The position numbers were made by a program, and so were the translations under genes. Below, piece by piece: positions 50,312 through 59,131 of a stretch of DNA of 64,000 bases. The stretch's first letter is position 1. Each line of letters opens with the position of its first letter. Below the pieces are notes generated by a model that was given only the letters and a program-made list of their open reading frames with translations, did no database searches and was not told where the DNA came from. The stretch is from Thermoflexus sp. (lineage in GTDB: Bacteria; Chloroflexota; Anaerolineae; Thermoflexales; Thermoflexaceae): assembly GCF_034432235.1 (NCBI RefSeq), contig NZ_DAOUCJ010000003.1, forward strand, positions 11,391 through 75,390, given 5' to 3'.

Positions 50312-50341
50312 ATTCTAAAAGGGGCCCCGGATGAGTGTCAA
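50312..50341 (-). promoter_or_regulatory. Promoter of tRNA-Leu
   Basis: On the minus strand TTGACA (50341-50336) and TAGAAT (50317-50312) are separated by 18 bases, placing the start about 12 bases before the tRNA 5' end. Confidence 0.75.
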
Positions 50342-50552
50342 GACCGCGGAACGCGGGATCCCATCCTCCATCCGATGGCTCACGCTCGGGCTCTGGATCT
50401 ATACGCTGAGGGCGATCCTGTCGCCTATCACGATGAAGGCCGGCCTCCATCGGCCGGCATCCATCCTTTACACCCTTGTCTGGACGTTTTTCCCGCGCCT
50501 GTGGCTTCTGGAGTGGGCCGCATGGGAGGAGCGGTCCCGGCCGCTGGGATAG
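50331..50552 (+). CDS. Possible small membrane protein, 73 residues
   Basis: Unrecognised frame with a hydrophobic segment (RWLTLGLWIYTLRAI) and a second one (SILYTLVWTFFPRLWLLEW) separated by a short loop, ending in a charged tail. AAAAGGGG lies six bases before the ATG. It starts within the tRNA-Leu promoter, which runs the other way, and lies upstream of era with 127 bases between. The amphipathic pattern is suggestive, but no family is recognised and it may be chance. Confidence 0.35.
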   Translation: MSVKTAERGIPSSIRWLTLGLWIYTLRAILSPITMKAGLHRPASILYTLVWTFFPRLWLLEWAAWEERSRPLG

Positions 50553-50679
50553 CCGCGGCTCTCGAGAGGGCCGGAGCGCGGCAGACAGCCCCTGCCCCCA
50601 GACGTTCCCGCGAGAATCCGCCAAAATATAACCGGGCAAAGCGCTGCCCGATGGAAATCCCACCGGAGGAGGCAGATCT

Positions 50680-51672
50680 GTGAATGAGCAGGAGCCGTCG
50701 CCGGTTTTCCCGGAATACGAAGCGGTTCCTCCCGGCCATCGTTCCGGTTTCGTGGCCATCATCGGCAAGCCCAATGTGGGGAAGTCCACGCTGTTGAACG
50801 CCTACCTGGGCACTAAGATCTCCATTGTCTCGCCGAAGCCGCAGACCACCCGGCATCGGATCCTGGGCGTGCTGACCCGGCCGGACGCCCAGGTGATCTT
50901 CATGGACACGCCGGGCATCCACCAGCCGTTCCACAAGCTGGGAGAATACATGGTGGAAGTGGCCCGACGCACGATACCGGACGCCGATGTGATCGTTTTC
51001 ATGGTCGATGTCTCCCAGTGGCCGGATGATGAGGATCGCATGATCGCCGATCTGTTGAAGGAGCAGGCAGCGGACAAGCCGGTGATCCTGGCGTTGAACA
51101 AGATCGACCTCTTGCGGTCCGACCGGGAGAGTCGTCTGGCGGCCTACCGGGCGCTGGCCCCCACGCCGCCGGACGCGGAACCTCCTTTCCCCTGGGAGGA
51201 GGTGCAGATCTCGGCCGTTCGAGGCGATCACCTGGATCTCCTGCTGGAGCGCATCATTGCGCATCTCCCAGAGGGGCCTCGATACTACGATCCCGAGATG
51301 CTCACGGACCAGCCGCTCCAGAGGATCGTGGCGGAGCTCATCCGGGAGAAAGCCCTGCTCCTGCTGCGGGAGGAGGTTCCCCACGGGATCGCCGTGGAGA
51401 TCACCGATTGGGTGGATCGGAATCCGAACCTGACGTATATCGCGGCCACGATCTATGTGGAGAAGGAAACCCACAAGCCGATTGTGATCGGCGAGAACGG
51501 CCAGATGCTGAAGCGCATCGGGGCCGCCGCCCGCCAGGAGATCGAGGCGCTGCTGGGGCATCCCGTGTATCTGGAGCTCTGGGTGAAGGTCCGAAAGAAC
51601 TGGCGTCGGGATCCGGAACAGCTGCGCCGCCTGGGCTACGCCCTGCCGCGCGAGCGGAAGGGGCGGCGGTGA
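50680..51672 (+). CDS. era: GTPase Era
   Basis: Ribosome-assembly GTPase that binds the 3' end of 16S rRNA. G motifs are GKPNVGKST (G1), QTTRHR (G2 region), MDTPGIHQPFH (G3, DTPG) and NKIDLL (G4, NKxD). The C-terminal KH domain contains HKPIVIGENGQMLKRIGAAAR. The start is GTG with GGAGGAGG eight bases upstream. The 330-residue length includes a slightly long N-terminus. The stop overlaps the likely truB start as GTGA, so the two are co-translated. Confidence 0.94.
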   Translation: MNEQEPSPVFPEYEAVPPGHRSGFVAIIGKPNVGKSTLLNAYLGTKISIVSPKPQTTRHRILGVLTRPDAQVIFMDTPGIHQPFHKLGEYMVEVARRTIPDADVIVFMVDVSQWPDDEDRMIADLLKEQAADKPVILALNKIDLLRSDRESRLAAYRALAPTPPDAEPPFPWEEVQISAVRGDHLDLLLERIIAHLPEGPRYYDPEMLTDQPLQRIVAELIREKALLLLREEVPHGIAVEITDWVDRNPNLTYIAATIYVEKETHKPIVIGENGQMLKRIGAAARQEIEALLGHPVYLELWVKVRKNWRRDPEQLRRLGYALPRERKGRR

Positions 51673-52619
51673 ATGGAATGGGACGTAAGGGTCTATTTCC
51701 TCGTTTGGGCTCAACCGCGCGTTCTGTCATGAAAGCGCCCGCCGGGCTGCTGGTGCTGGATAAGCCGAAGGGGTGGACCTCGCACGACGCAGTGGAGCGG
51801 GTCCGGAAGGTCACCCGGATCCAGCGGATCGGCCACGCCGGGACGCTGGATCCCCTGGCGACGGGGGTGCTGGTGCTGCTGGTCGGCCCGGCGACCCGGC
51901 TGGCCGAGTTCCTGCTGGGCCATGATAAACGCTACCGGGCTACCATCCGCCTGGGGATCCGCACGGATACCGATGACGCCGAGGGGCGGATCCTGAGCGA
52001 GCGGCCTGTGGAGGTCTCCCGGGAATCTTTCGAGGAAACGCTGCGTTCCTTTGTGGGGGAAATCACCCAGATCCCGCCGGCTTTCTCGGCGATTCGGCAG
52101 GGCGGAGAGCGCCTGTATGAGAAGGCCCGGCGTGGCGAGACGGTAACGCCATCGCCCCGGCGGGTGCGGATCGATGCGCTGCATCTGGTGGAATGGAATC
52201 CGCCATGGGCGACGATCGAGGTCGCCTGTTCCGCGGGGACCTACATCCGGGCCCTGGCTCGGGATATCGGGGAACAGCTGGGATGCGGCGCTCATCTCGC
52301 GGAGCTGCGCCGGCTGGCCAGCGGCCCTTTCACCCTGGCGGATGCGGTCCCATGGGAGACCCTGGAGGCCGCCGCCCGGTCCGGGGAATGGCTCCGCTAT
52401 CTTCGACCGATGGCGGACGCCCTGCCGGATTGGCCGCCGATCACGCCGGCGCCGGAGATCCTGAACCGGCTCCGGCACGGGCAGCCTATCCCGGTCGAGG
52501 CGCTGCCCGATCCTGGCTCCCGGCTTCGGGTGCACGGGCCCGATGGGGGGGTGCTGGCGCTGCTGGAGCGCCAGGGAGAGCGCTGGCAGCCGGTGCGGGT
52601 GTTTCCAGAAGACCCGTGA
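51669..52619 (+). CDS. truB: tRNA pseudouridine(55) synthase TruB
   Basis: Enzyme that makes pseudouridine 55 in the T-loop of tRNAs. The catalytic aspartate is in GHAGTLDPLATGVL; other motifs are LLVLDKPKGWTSHDAVERVRK, the QIPPAFSAIRQGGERLYEKAR region and SAGTYIRALARDIGEQLG. The GTG chosen overlaps the era stop as GTGA and has GGAAGGG five bases upstream, giving 316 residues with about 25 residues before the conserved core. ATG codons 9 and 60 bases downstream are alternatives without good ribosome binding sites. A C-terminal PUA-like region is present. Confidence 0.92.
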   Translation: MNGMGRKGLFPRLGSTARSVMKAPAGLLVLDKPKGWTSHDAVERVRKVTRIQRIGHAGTLDPLATGVLVLLVGPATRLAEFLLGHDKRYRATIRLGIRTDTDDAEGRILSERPVEVSRESFEETLRSFVGEITQIPPAFSAIRQGGERLYEKARRGETVTPSPRRVRIDALHLVEWNPPWATIEVACSAGTYIRALARDIGEQLGCGAHLAELRRLASGPFTLADAVPWETLEAAARSGEWLRYLRPMADALPDWPPITPAPEILNRLRHGQPIPVEALPDPGSRLRVHGPDGGVLALLERQGERWQPVRVFPEDP

Positions 52620-52683
52620 AGGCAACCCGCCGGTAAAACCGGGCCATGGAGCTCATCTTTTTGCAGATTCAGGGGGCATCTGG

Positions 52684-53616
52684 ATGAAGTTCGCTCAGCG
52701 TTTCGAGGAGGTCGAGCCCTTTCCGTCGGTGGTGACCGTGGGGGCCTTTGACGGGGTGCACCTGGGCCACCAGGCCCTGATCGGACAGGTGGTGGCCATG
52801 GCCCGGGCTCATGGCTGGCGCTCGGTGGTGGTGACCTTCTTTCCCCACCCCGTGGTCGTTCTGCGAGGGGAACCCCCCTTTTATCTGACCTCGCCGGAGG
52901 AGAAGCGGGCGCGCATCGCCCGCCTGGGGGTGGATGTGCTGATCCAGCTTCCCTTCACGCTGGAGACCGCCCGCACCCGGGCGGCGGATTTCGTGGAACG
53001 CCTCGTCCAGATCGGCATGCGGGCGCTGTGGGCGGGGCCGGATTTCGCGCTGGGATACCGCCGGGAGGGCACCCTGCCCGTGCTGGAGGAGCTGGGACGC
53101 CGTTATGGCTATACCCTGCATGTCGCGATGGAATTCCAGCTGGGCGGGCGCCCAGTGCGGAGCAGCCGCATCCGGGAGGCGCTGCGGCGAGGGGATGTGC
53201 GCGCCGCGGCCGAATGCCTGGGGCGGCCCTTCTCGGTGAGCGGCGTGGTGATCGCCGGCGCGGGCCGCGGGCAGCGCCTGGGGTTCCCGACGGCCAACCT
53301 CGCCATCTGGTCGGAACACGCGCTCCCCGCGAATGGAGTTTACGCCTGCTGGGCGGAGCGGCCGGATGGCAGCCCCCATATGGCCGTCGTGAACATCGGG
53401 GTGCGGCCGACCTTCGATCAGAGCAGCGAGCGGGTGGTGGAAGCGCACCTGCTGGACTGGACCGGCGACCTGTATGGACAGACGCTGACGCTGCATTTCG
53501 TCGAAAGGCTCCGGGAGGAGCGCCGGTTCCCCTCCATCGCCGAGCTGGTCGCCCAGATCCACCGCGATATCGCCCGGGCCCGCGAGATCCTGGGCGCCGC
53601 CCCGGTTCCGGTTTAG
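52684..53616 (+). CDS. ribF: Bifunctional riboflavin kinase/FAD synthetase
   Basis: Converts riboflavin to FMN and then FAD. The N-terminal adenylyltransferase domain shows VTVGAFDGVHLGHQALIG, VVTFFPHPVVVLRG and the RSSRIREALRRGDV motif. The C-terminal kinase domain has GQRLGFPTANLAI with the PTAN motif and GVYACWAE, plus VVNIGVRPTFD and the late VERLREERRFPSIAELVAQI. It is 310 residues. The start has AGGGGG eight bases upstream. It follows truB by 64 bases, an arrangement common across bacteria. Confidence 0.94.
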   Translation: MKFAQRFEEVEPFPSVVTVGAFDGVHLGHQALIGQVVAMARAHGWRSVVVTFFPHPVVVLRGEPPFYLTSPEEKRARIARLGVDVLIQLPFTLETARTRAADFVERLVQIGMRALWAGPDFALGYRREGTLPVLEELGRRYGYTLHVAMEFQLGGRPVRSSRIREALRRGDVRAAAECLGRPFSVSGVVIAGAGRGQRLGFPTANLAIWSEHALPANGVYACWAERPDGSPHMAVVNIGVRPTFDQSSERVVEAHLLDWTGDLYGQTLTLHFVERLREERRFPSIAELVAQIHRDIARAREILGAAPVPV

Positions 53617-53757
53617 GAGGCAACGCGGCGAGGGGCCCCTTGCCCCGGCCTCTGAAGGCCCGCAGGCCGCCTTGGGGATCCCGCTTTGTCTGCGGCGGAA
53701 TATGACCGGGCTGCGAACGGCGATCCCAGCGAAAACCGCTCACGCCGGGAGGTCAGG

Positions 53758-54333
53758 ATGAACACGCTGAACCGTGTGATCGTGGTGCTGATGCTCCTGA
53801 TGGCCATTCCCCTGTGCAGCGTGGTGTTGATCACTCCGGTGGAGCTCGCCCAGCTCGTCCAATCCGCTACGCGCACGGTGATCGAAACCCTCAGCCAGAT
53901 CCGCCCGGAGATCCGCTACGGTGTGGGGATCCTTCTGGCCCTGGCGCTGGACGCCCTGCTGATCCTGTGGTTGCTTTTCGAAGTGCGGCCCCCGCGCCGG
54001 ATCGTCCGGGTGCCCGCGGTGAGCGGCGCCATCGTGGCGGTGGCCGTGGATTCCATCCGGGAGCGCCTGAAGTATCACCTGGACCAGCTAACGGATGTGA
54101 TCGAGGTATATCCCCGGGTGATCCCGCATCGGGAGGGGCTACGGGTGGAACTGGACGTGCTGACCACGCCGGAGGTGGAGATCCCCAGCAAAGCCCAGGA
54201 GATCCTGCAGATGGCCCGGATGGTGGTGGAAGACAAGATGGGCCTTCGCCTCCAAGGCCAGCCGGTGGTCCGCATCCGCCACGCGCCCTATCCGAAGGGG
54301 GGGCCTCGCCCCTCTTCACCGGGGGCGCATTAG
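53758..54333 (+). CDS. AmaP-like membrane protein
   Basis: A 191-residue protein with two N-terminal membrane segments (about residues 7-25 and 60-78) and a cytosolic alpha/beta tail. The layout, a hairpin anchor followed by a small domain with GAIVAVAVDSIRERLKYHLDQ, matches AmaP/Asp23-related anchor proteins of Gram-positive bacteria. GGGAGG precedes the ATG. An earlier in-frame ATG adds 24 polar residues. No asp23 gene is adjacent. The role, probably in envelope stress, is inferred. Confidence 0.6.
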   Translation: MNTLNRVIVVLMLLMAIPLCSVVLITPVELAQLVQSATRTVIETLSQIRPEIRYGVGILLALALDALLILWLLFEVRPPRRIVRVPAVSGAIVAVAVDSIRERLKYHLDQLTDVIEVYPRVIPHREGLRVELDVLTTPEVEIPSKAQEILQMARMVVEDKMGLRLQGQPVVRIRHAPYPKGGPRPSSPGAH

Positions 54334-54446
54334 ACCAGGCGTCCGGCCCTCGGGCGGGGTAAGGCGGGATAAGAAGGAATCCCCGGCGGATGATCCTCTG
54401 GGTGGGGCCCGTCGAACCGGAGGGGCAGGGCGGAGGCTCGCCCGCG

Positions 54447-56651
54447 TCACCGACGGCGGTGGGCCTCGCGGACGTTGGGGATTTGTTCGATCCGCGTCAG
54501 GGCCCGGTGGAGCTGGGCCGCGGAGCGGACCTCCAGGGTGGCCTGGAAGACCGCGAAGCCGTTGCGGGTATCCACGCTGATGCGGGCGATGTTGATCTGT
54601 TCATCCTTCAGGACCCCGCTGATCTCATGGAGCAAGCCCACGCGGTCGATGGCGATGATTTCCACCTCCACCGGGTAGCCTTTCTCTCCGGCCGGGAACT
54701 GGACCTCGATCAGGCGCTCCGGCGTGCGCACGTTCAGGATGTTGGGGCAGCTCCGGCGGTGGATGGTAATCCCCCGATTGCGGGTGATGTAGCCGATCAC
54801 CTCGTCTCCGGGCACCGGGTTGCAGCAACGGGCCAGCTGCATCAGGAGGCCCTGGGGGTTGTTCTCCACCAGCACCGGCCGTGAGGCGTCGTAGCGTTCG
54901 GGGGAGGCGGGGAGCTCGGGGGCGGCCTTCTGTTCCTCCCGGCGCCGCTCTTCCTCCATCCGGATCAGGCGGGGCGCCAGCTGCTCCGGGGAGACATCGC
55001 CCCAGCCGATGGCCGCCAGCAGGTCTTCGGGCTCCTTGTAGCCGAACTCCGTGTAAAGCCGGCGCGTCGCCTCATCCACCGAGAAGGGGACGCCCAGGCG
55101 CCGGATCTCCTGGGCCAGGATCTCCCGGCCGTGCACGATGTTCTCCGCCCGGCCCTGCTGTTTGAACCACTGGCGGATCTTCTGGCGGGCGCGGGAGGTC
55201 TTCACATATCCCTTGGCCGGATCCAGCCAGTCCCGGCTGGGGCCGCCCTGCTTGGCGGGGATGATCTCCACCTGATCGCCCATCTGGAGGACGTAGTTGA
55301 GGGGGACCCATTTCCCGTTCACCCGGGCGCCGCGGCAACGATGCCCCAGCTCGGTGTGGATATGGTAGGCGAAGTCGATGGGCGTGCTCCCCCGGGGAAG
55401 GTCGATGACGTCCCCTTTCGGGGTGAACACGTAAATTCGATCCTCGAAGACATCCGTCTTGAGGGACTCCACGAATTCCTTCGCGGAGGTCACCTCATTG
55501 CGCCACTCCATCAGGGAGCGCAGCCAGGCCACCTTCTTCTCATAGGCCAGGTCGCGCTTCGAGACCTGTTCTTTGTAGATCCAGTGGGCGGCGATGCCGT
55601 ATTCCGCCTCCCAGTGCATTTCCCAGGTGCGGATCTGCACCTCCAGCGTCTTGCCATCCTCCAGCATCACCGCCGTGTGCAGGCTGCGATAGGAGTTGTC
55701 TTTGGGGTTCGCGATGTAGTCGTCGAACTCTTTGGGGATCGGGCGCCACATGGAGTGGATGATGCCCAGGACCTGATAGCACTCGGGGATGGTGTTCACG
55801 ATGATGCGCACGGCCCGCACATCATAGACCTGGTCGAAGGAGACGCCCTTGCGGACCATCTTGCGGTAGATGCTGTAGATGTGCTTGGCCCGCCCGGTGA
55901 CCTCGGCGTGAATGCCCTCCTCCGCGAGGCGGGCCTTGATGCGCTCCACGATCTGCTGGATGTGGCGCTCGCGCTCCGCCCGGCGCTCGTCGATGGCCCG
56001 GGCGATCTCCCGGTATTTCTCCGGCTCCAGATAGCGGAAGGCCAGATCCTCCAGCTCCCACTTCAGCTGCCAGATCCCCAGGCGATTGGCCAGGGGGGCG
56101 TAGATCTCCAGGGTCTCCCGGGCGATGCGCTTCTGCTTCTCGGGGGGAAGCGCGCCCAGGGTGCGCATGTTGTGCAGGCGGTCGGCCAGCTTGATCAGCA
56201 CGACGCGGGGATCCTCCACCATAGCGAAGAAGATCTTGCGGATGTTCTCCGCGCTCTGCTCGTCCCGCCCTGTGCGCCGGGCCTCCCCGTCCTCCGGCTG
56301 GGCCCGCAGCCGGTCGATGTATTTCAGCTTGGTGACCCCATCCACCAGGCGGGCGATCTCCTCCCCGAACTCGCGCCGGATGTCCTCCAGCGTGATCCCG
56401 GTATCTTCCACCACGTCATGAAGCAGGCCGGCGGCGATCACCGGGGGATCCATGCGGAGCTCGGCCAGGATGCCGGCCACGGCCAGGCAATGGTAGAGAT
56501 AGGGCTCTCCCGAGGCGCGGGTCTGCGCCCGGTGGGCCCGCTCCGCCAGCGCGTAGGCGCGCTCGATCAGCGCGCGGTCCGAGGGGCTCAGGGGATCGCG
56601 GATCTGTTCCAGCAGAAACTCCAGGGTGGTCGGGCTCTGCACCCCCACCAT
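54447..56651 (-). CDS. rel: Bifunctional (p)ppGpp synthetase/hydrolase (Rel/SpoT)
   Basis: Stringent-response enzyme of 734 residues. The N-terminal hydrolase domain has the HD motif AAGLLHDVVEDTG and LIKLADRLHNMRTL. The synthetase domain contains IYSIYRKMVRKGVSFDQVYD and DNSYRSLHTAVML. A TGS domain (GSTPIDFAYHIHTELGHRC) and a zinc/ACT region with LARCCNPVPGDEVIGYI and a C-terminal ACT domain follow. Both catalytic domains keep their motifs, so it is probably a bifunctional Rel as in most single-copy organisms. The ATG is preceded by GGTGAGGG. A tandem 17-bp repeat with -10-like boxes lies just upstream. Confidence 0.93.
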   Translation of the reverse strand: MVGVQSPTTLEFLLEQIRDPLSPSDRALIERAYALAERAHRAQTRASGEPYLYHCLAVAGILAELRMDPPVIAAGLLHDVVEDTGITLEDIRREFGEEIARLVDGVTKLKYIDRLRAQPEDGEARRTGRDEQSAENIRKIFFAMVEDPRVVLIKLADRLHNMRTLGALPPEKQKRIARETLEIYAPLANRLGIWQLKWELEDLAFRYLEPEKYREIARAIDERRAERERHIQQIVERIKARLAEEGIHAEVTGRAKHIYSIYRKMVRKGVSFDQVYDVRAVRIIVNTIPECYQVLGIIHSMWRPIPKEFDDYIANPKDNSYRSLHTAVMLEDGKTLEVQIRTWEMHWEAEYGIAAHWIYKEQVSKRDLAYEKKVAWLRSLMEWRNEVTSAKEFVESLKTDVFEDRIYVFTPKGDVIDLPRGSTPIDFAYHIHTELGHRCRGARVNGKWVPLNYVLQMGDQVEIIPAKQGGPSRDWLDPAKGYVKTSRARQKIRQWFKQQGRAENIVHGREILAQEIRRLGVPFSVDEATRRLYTEFGYKEPEDLLAAIGWGDVSPEQLAPRLIRMEEERRREEQKAAPELPASPERYDASRPVLVENNPQGLLMQLARCCNPVPGDEVIGYITRNRGITIHRRSCPNILNVRTPERLIEVQFPAGEKGYPVEVEIIAIDRVGLLHEISGVLKDEQINIARISVDTRNGFAVFQATLEVRSAAQLHRALTRIEQIPNVREAHRRR

Positions 56652-56680
56652 GCCCTCACCGCCTTTCCATCCCTTTCCTT

Positions 56681-56714
56681 AATTTTATCACTCCTGAAAT
56701 TTTATCACTCCTGA
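56681..56714 (-). repeat. Two perfect tandem copies of a 17-bp sequence upstream of rel
   Basis: AATTTTATCACTCCTGA occurs twice head to tail with no spacer. On the coding strand of rel each copy reads TCAGGAGTGATAAAATT, containing a TAAAAT -10-like box, so the duplication would create two -10 boxes 17 bases apart about 35-60 bases before the start codon. Confidence 0.75.
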
Positions 56715-56729
56715 GGCGGCGGGAAGGAG

Positions 56730-57608
56730 CTACGCGCGGAGGTCCTGCGGCCATCCGGCCCGGGCGGCGGCCTCCGTCAGGGCCCGACGGAGCAGCACAG
56801 CGACCATCTCCCGTCGGTATTCGGAAGAGCCCCGGAAGTCTCCCGGTGGGCTCACCCGGTTGCGGGCCTCCTCCGCGGCCATGGCGAAACGCTCCGGATC
56901 CGGCGGATGCCCTTCCAGCATCCGCTCGGCCTCGATGAGCCGCACCGGCCGCGGCGCGACTCCGCCGGCCGCGATCCGCACACCGTAGCAGGCCCCGTCC
57001 ACCCCTCGGAACAGCCGGACCGCCACGCCGACGATGGGGGCATCGGCGGGCGTGCGGGCGACCTTGTGGAAGGCCGCGCCCATAGGAGCCGCGGAGAGCG
57101 GGAGGCGGACCTCCGTGAGGAGCATCCCCTGGCGTTGCAGGGCTTCCCGATAGTCATAGAACGCCTCCATGTGGATCGTCCGCGGCCTCTCAGGCTCCGT
57201 GAACACCATGAGCTCGGCGTCCAGGGCCAGCAGGACCGTCGCCAGGGGCTGTTCAGAGGAGGCGCCGACCACCGCCCCGCCCACCGTGCGCTGGTTCCGG
57301 AGGGGAAGGGGCGCGGTCTCCCGGGCGGCGACGGCGAGGATGCCCCCTCCATAGGCGGCGCTCTCCGGGGTCTCCACCAGCGCCTGCAGCGGCGTGGTCG
57401 CCCCGATCCGAAGGGTGTTCCCTTCCAGCCGGATGAAATTCAACCCCAGGTCCTGGAGGTCCACCACGGCCTCCACCTCGCGCGCCCCTTCGGCCAGGAG
57501 CTGGGTTCCCCCGCCGATGGGCACGGTTCGAATATCCGGACGCCGGAGAAGGGCGAGGGCCTCGGCGAACGTTTTCGGTCGGTGATACGCTCGCAGGTTC
57601 AGTGGCAT
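56730..57608 (-). CDS. FAD-binding subunit of a molybdenum hydroxylase (CoxM/CutM-like)
   Basis: Medium subunit of xanthine oxidase-family enzymes, which carries FAD between the iron-sulphur subunit and the acceptor. Conserved elements are the PTSFEEALALL-like start (here KTFAEALALLRRP), the FAD loop PIGGGTQLLAEG, the second FAD site PLRNQRTVGGAVV and a C-terminal EEARNRVSPPGDFRGSSEYRR. It is 292 residues. The molybdopterin (CoxL) and iron-sulphur (CoxS) subunits are not beside it in this window, so it is an orphan or its partners lie elsewhere. The substrate is unknown. The ATG has AGGAGG upstream. Confidence 0.85.
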   Translation of the reverse strand: MPLNLRAYHRPKTFAEALALLRRPDIRTVPIGGGTQLLAEGAREVEAVVDLQDLGLNFIRLEGNTLRIGATTPLQALVETPESAAYGGGILAVAARETAPLPLRNQRTVGGAVVGASSEQPLATVLLALDAELMVFTEPERPRTIHMEAFYDYREALQRQGMLLTEVRLPLSAAPMGAAFHKVARTPADAPIVGVAVRLFRGVDGACYGVRIAAGGVAPRPVRLIEAERMLEGHPPDPERFAMAAEEARNRVSPPGDFRGSSEYRREMVAVLLRRALTEAAARAGWPQDLRA

Positions 57609-57649
57609 GGTCGGGAGCCTCCTTCGGGATGCGTGGGAAGGGATGGCTT

Positions 57650-58126
57650 TCAGCGCTCCTCCTCCGGATATACCCGCCAGAACGGTCGTTCCGCATCGAA
57701 GGTGGACCGGATCTCGGGGGGGACGTTCACCAGGATGGCTTCCGCCTCCGCGCAGAGCGTTCCATCCGGCCGGCGGAGCTCCGCGCGCGCCCGGGCCAGG
57801 CGCGTTCCGGCCCGAAGGGGACGGGCGACCAGAAGGAGCGTTTGCCCGATGGGGACCGGATGATGATACCGGACGGTCAGCTGGGCGGTGACCATGAAGC
57901 GCTCCGGGGCTTCGATCATCACCGCGCGTCCGGCCGCCTCGTCCAGCAAGGCCGCGACCACTCCGCCATGAGCCACCCCCGGATATCCCTGATAGACCTC
58001 CGGGATCACCACCTCGGCCCGGACCGTGGTCTTCCCATCCTCATAGAAGCGGACCTTCAGGCCGGCCGGGTTCTGCACGCCGCAGATGAAGCACATGCGG
58101 GAGTTCGGCTGGAGTGTCCCCTCCAT
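57650..58126 (-). CDS. PaaI-family hotdog thioesterase
   Basis: A 158-residue hotdog-fold protein, probably an acyl-CoA thioesterase. Motifs are the N-terminal NSRMCFICGVQNPAGLKVRF, the central GYPGVAHGGVVAALLDEAAG with the HGG loop and catalytic Asp/Glu, and a following YHHPVPIGQTLLL. The ATG was chosen over a GTG two codons earlier because GAGG lies seven bases before it. It starts three to ten bases after the luciferase-like gene stop, so they form one transcript. Acyl substrate unknown. Confidence 0.85.
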   Translation of the reverse strand: MEGTLQPNSRMCFICGVQNPAGLKVRFYEDGKTTVRAEVVIPEVYQGYPGVAHGGVVAALLDEAAGRAVMIEAPERFMVTAQLTVRYHHPVPIGQTLLLVARPLRAGTRLARARAELRRPDGTLCAEAEAILVNVPPEIRSTFDAERPFWRVYPEEER

Positions 58127-58135
58127 TTTCACGCC

Positions 58136-59131
58136 TCATGCCTGGGCGAAGATATCGATCATCAACCGGACATCCCCCAGGGGGTAGAGGACGGGGCAGG
58201 TGCATCCGGCGGCGCGGTATTCATCCACCTTGCGGCGGACCTCCTCGGGCGATCCGCTGGCGGTGATGAGCTGCACGATGTCGTCGGGCACAAGCTCCAT
58301 GGCCCGCTCGATCTGCTCGGGGGTCGCCGGCCAGGTGAGGACCCGCCCGATTTCGTCCAGGAGCTCCTGGGGCACGCCGCTGGCCTTCATGATATGCGGC
58401 TGCTGGCCCAGATACTGGGTCACCAGCTTGCGGGCGCTATCCAGGGCCTTCTTGCGGTCGTGGTCGACGGAGCACACCACCAGTTGCGGGCGGTCAATGT
58501 CCTCGACGCGGCGGCCGGCCCGCCGCGCGCCGATCTCCAGGTGGTGGAGGGCCATCTCGTTATACTTCGGCGAGACCAGGTAGTTCAGCAGCACGCCATC
58601 GGCGATCTCGCCGGCCAGCTCCATCATCTGCATGCCGGTGGCCCCGATGTAGATGGGGACGTTGCGGGGCTCCCGGCGCCCATACACCACGTCCAGCTCC
58701 ACATCGGTGAGATGCACGAACTGGCCGTGGAAGGTCACACGTTTCATGGCCAGGAGGTCGCGCACCACGGTGACCACCTCGCGCATGGCCTGGAGGGGTT
58801 TCTCCCGTTTGATGCCCACCTTGGAGGCCAGGGGATCCCACCAGGCGCCGATGCCGAGGATGATGCGGTTGGGGGCGAGGTCGTCCAGGGTGAGGAACGT
58901 GGCGGCGATCAGAGCCGGGTTACGGGTCCAGTTGTTGATCACGCCGGAGGCCACTTTGATCCGTTCGGTCACGGCGGCGTAAGCGGCCATGGGGACGATG
59001 GCGTCGCGGACCAGCCGGGATTCCGCCTGCCAGACAGCCTCGAAGCCGCGCTGTTCCGCGTATTGCACGTAGCGCATGGCCTCCCGCAGATCGTGGGCGT
59101 CCTGGAGGTAAAGGGCGACGCGCTCCGGCAT
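58136..59131 (-). CDS. LLM-class flavin-dependent oxidoreductase (luciferase-like, possibly F420-type)
   Basis: A 331-residue TIM-barrel protein of the luciferase-like monooxygenase superfamily. The pattern RYVQYAEQRGFEAVWQAESR, RIKVASGVINNWTRNPALIA, RIILGIGAWWDPLASKVG and NVPIYIGATGMQMMELAG resembles F420-linked methylenetetrahydromethanopterin reductase-like members. Cofactor (FMN or F420) cannot be fixed from sequence. It heads a two-gene unit with the thioesterase. The upstream 440 bases are non-coding, so its promoter lies there. Confidence 0.85.
   Translation of the reverse strand: MPERVALYLQDAHDLREAMRYVQYAEQRGFEAVWQAESRLVRDAIVPMAAYAAVTERIKVASGVINNWTRNPALIAATFLTLDDLAPNRIILGIGAWWDPLASKVGIKREKPLQAMREVVTVVRDLLAMKRVTFHGQFVHLTDVELDVVYGRREPRNVPIYIGATGMQMMELAGEIADGVLLNYLVSPKYNEMALHHLEIGARRAGRRVEDIDRPQLVVCSVDHDRKKALDSARKLVTQYLGQQPHIMKASGVPQELLDEIGRVLTWPATPEQIERAMELVPDDIVQLITASGSPEEVRRKVDEYRAAGCTCPVLYPLGDVRLMIDIFAQA

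Noticed and set aside
55131..56714. 527-codon open frame opposite rel
   Set aside because: Antisense to the (p)ppGpp synthetase motifs. Composition is typical of a shadow frame.
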